A DNA stretch of 5,528 nt, from contig DAOVXI010000117.1 of NCBI GenBank assembly GCA_030636245.1, positions 1-5,528 of the forward strand, written 5' to 3'. How positions within the stretch are numbered: position 1 is the first letter of the stretch; each line of letters begins with the position of its first letter. The notes below the pieces were generated by a model. That model worked only from the letters and a program-made list of their open reading frames with translations, had not been told where the DNA came from and ran no database searches. The DNA comes from Deltaproteobacteria bacterium. Its GTDB lineage: Bacteria; Desulfobacterota; GWC2-55-46; DRQE01. The position numbers and the translations under genes are program-made. This document shows, piece after piece, positions 5,528 through 5,528 of the stretch.

Positions 5528-5528
5528 A

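Overview
The window looks like chromosomal DNA from a Gram-negative-type bacterium of moderate G+C content. The mix of genes (uvrC next to comEC, a DUF4124 secreted protein, and a small Cys-rich protein with a CREPQAERITEKD-type motif) is most reminiscent of Desulfobacterota/Deltaproteobacteria or related phyla. That assignment is an impression from gene content, not a phylogenetic result.

Layout. Positions 1-1557 (+) hold the 3' five-sixths of uvrC, with the N-terminal GIY-YIG start cut off by the window edge. Eleven bases later, 1569-4019 (+) encodes a full-length ComEC/Rec2-type DNA-uptake channel with its C-terminal metallo-beta-lactamase domain, probably cotranscribed with uvrC. The last bases of comEC contain a strong sigma70-like promoter. 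It serves a small exported DUF4124-type protein (4032-4613, +), and its predicted transcription start falls on the ATG, so the mRNA may be leaderless. That gene meets a convergent zinc-ribbon protein gene (4610-4891, -) with overlapping stop codons and no intergenic space.

Right of 4900 the character changes. A near-perfect hairpin terminator (4906-4935) is followed on the minus strand by a tRNA/tmRNA 3' end (4943-4970: T-arm, acceptor strand, CCA) with no tRNA or tmRNA body behind it. Next come a REP/MITE-like palindrome (5017-5057), a 49-codon ORF, and the 3' end of a membrane-protein gene running off the window (5207-5527, -). I found this last gene by translating the edge; it has no start inside the window. 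The two minus-strand ORFs are joined by a TAATG stop/start overlap.

Interpretation. 1-4940 is ordinary backbone for DNA repair and uptake plus envelope functions. 4943-4970 is probably an attachment-site remnant at the 3' end of ssrA (tmRNA) or a tRNA gene, and 4971-5528 is then the end of an integrated or degraded mobile island. No complete, clearly new system is visible. The island edge is the part most worth following beyond the window.
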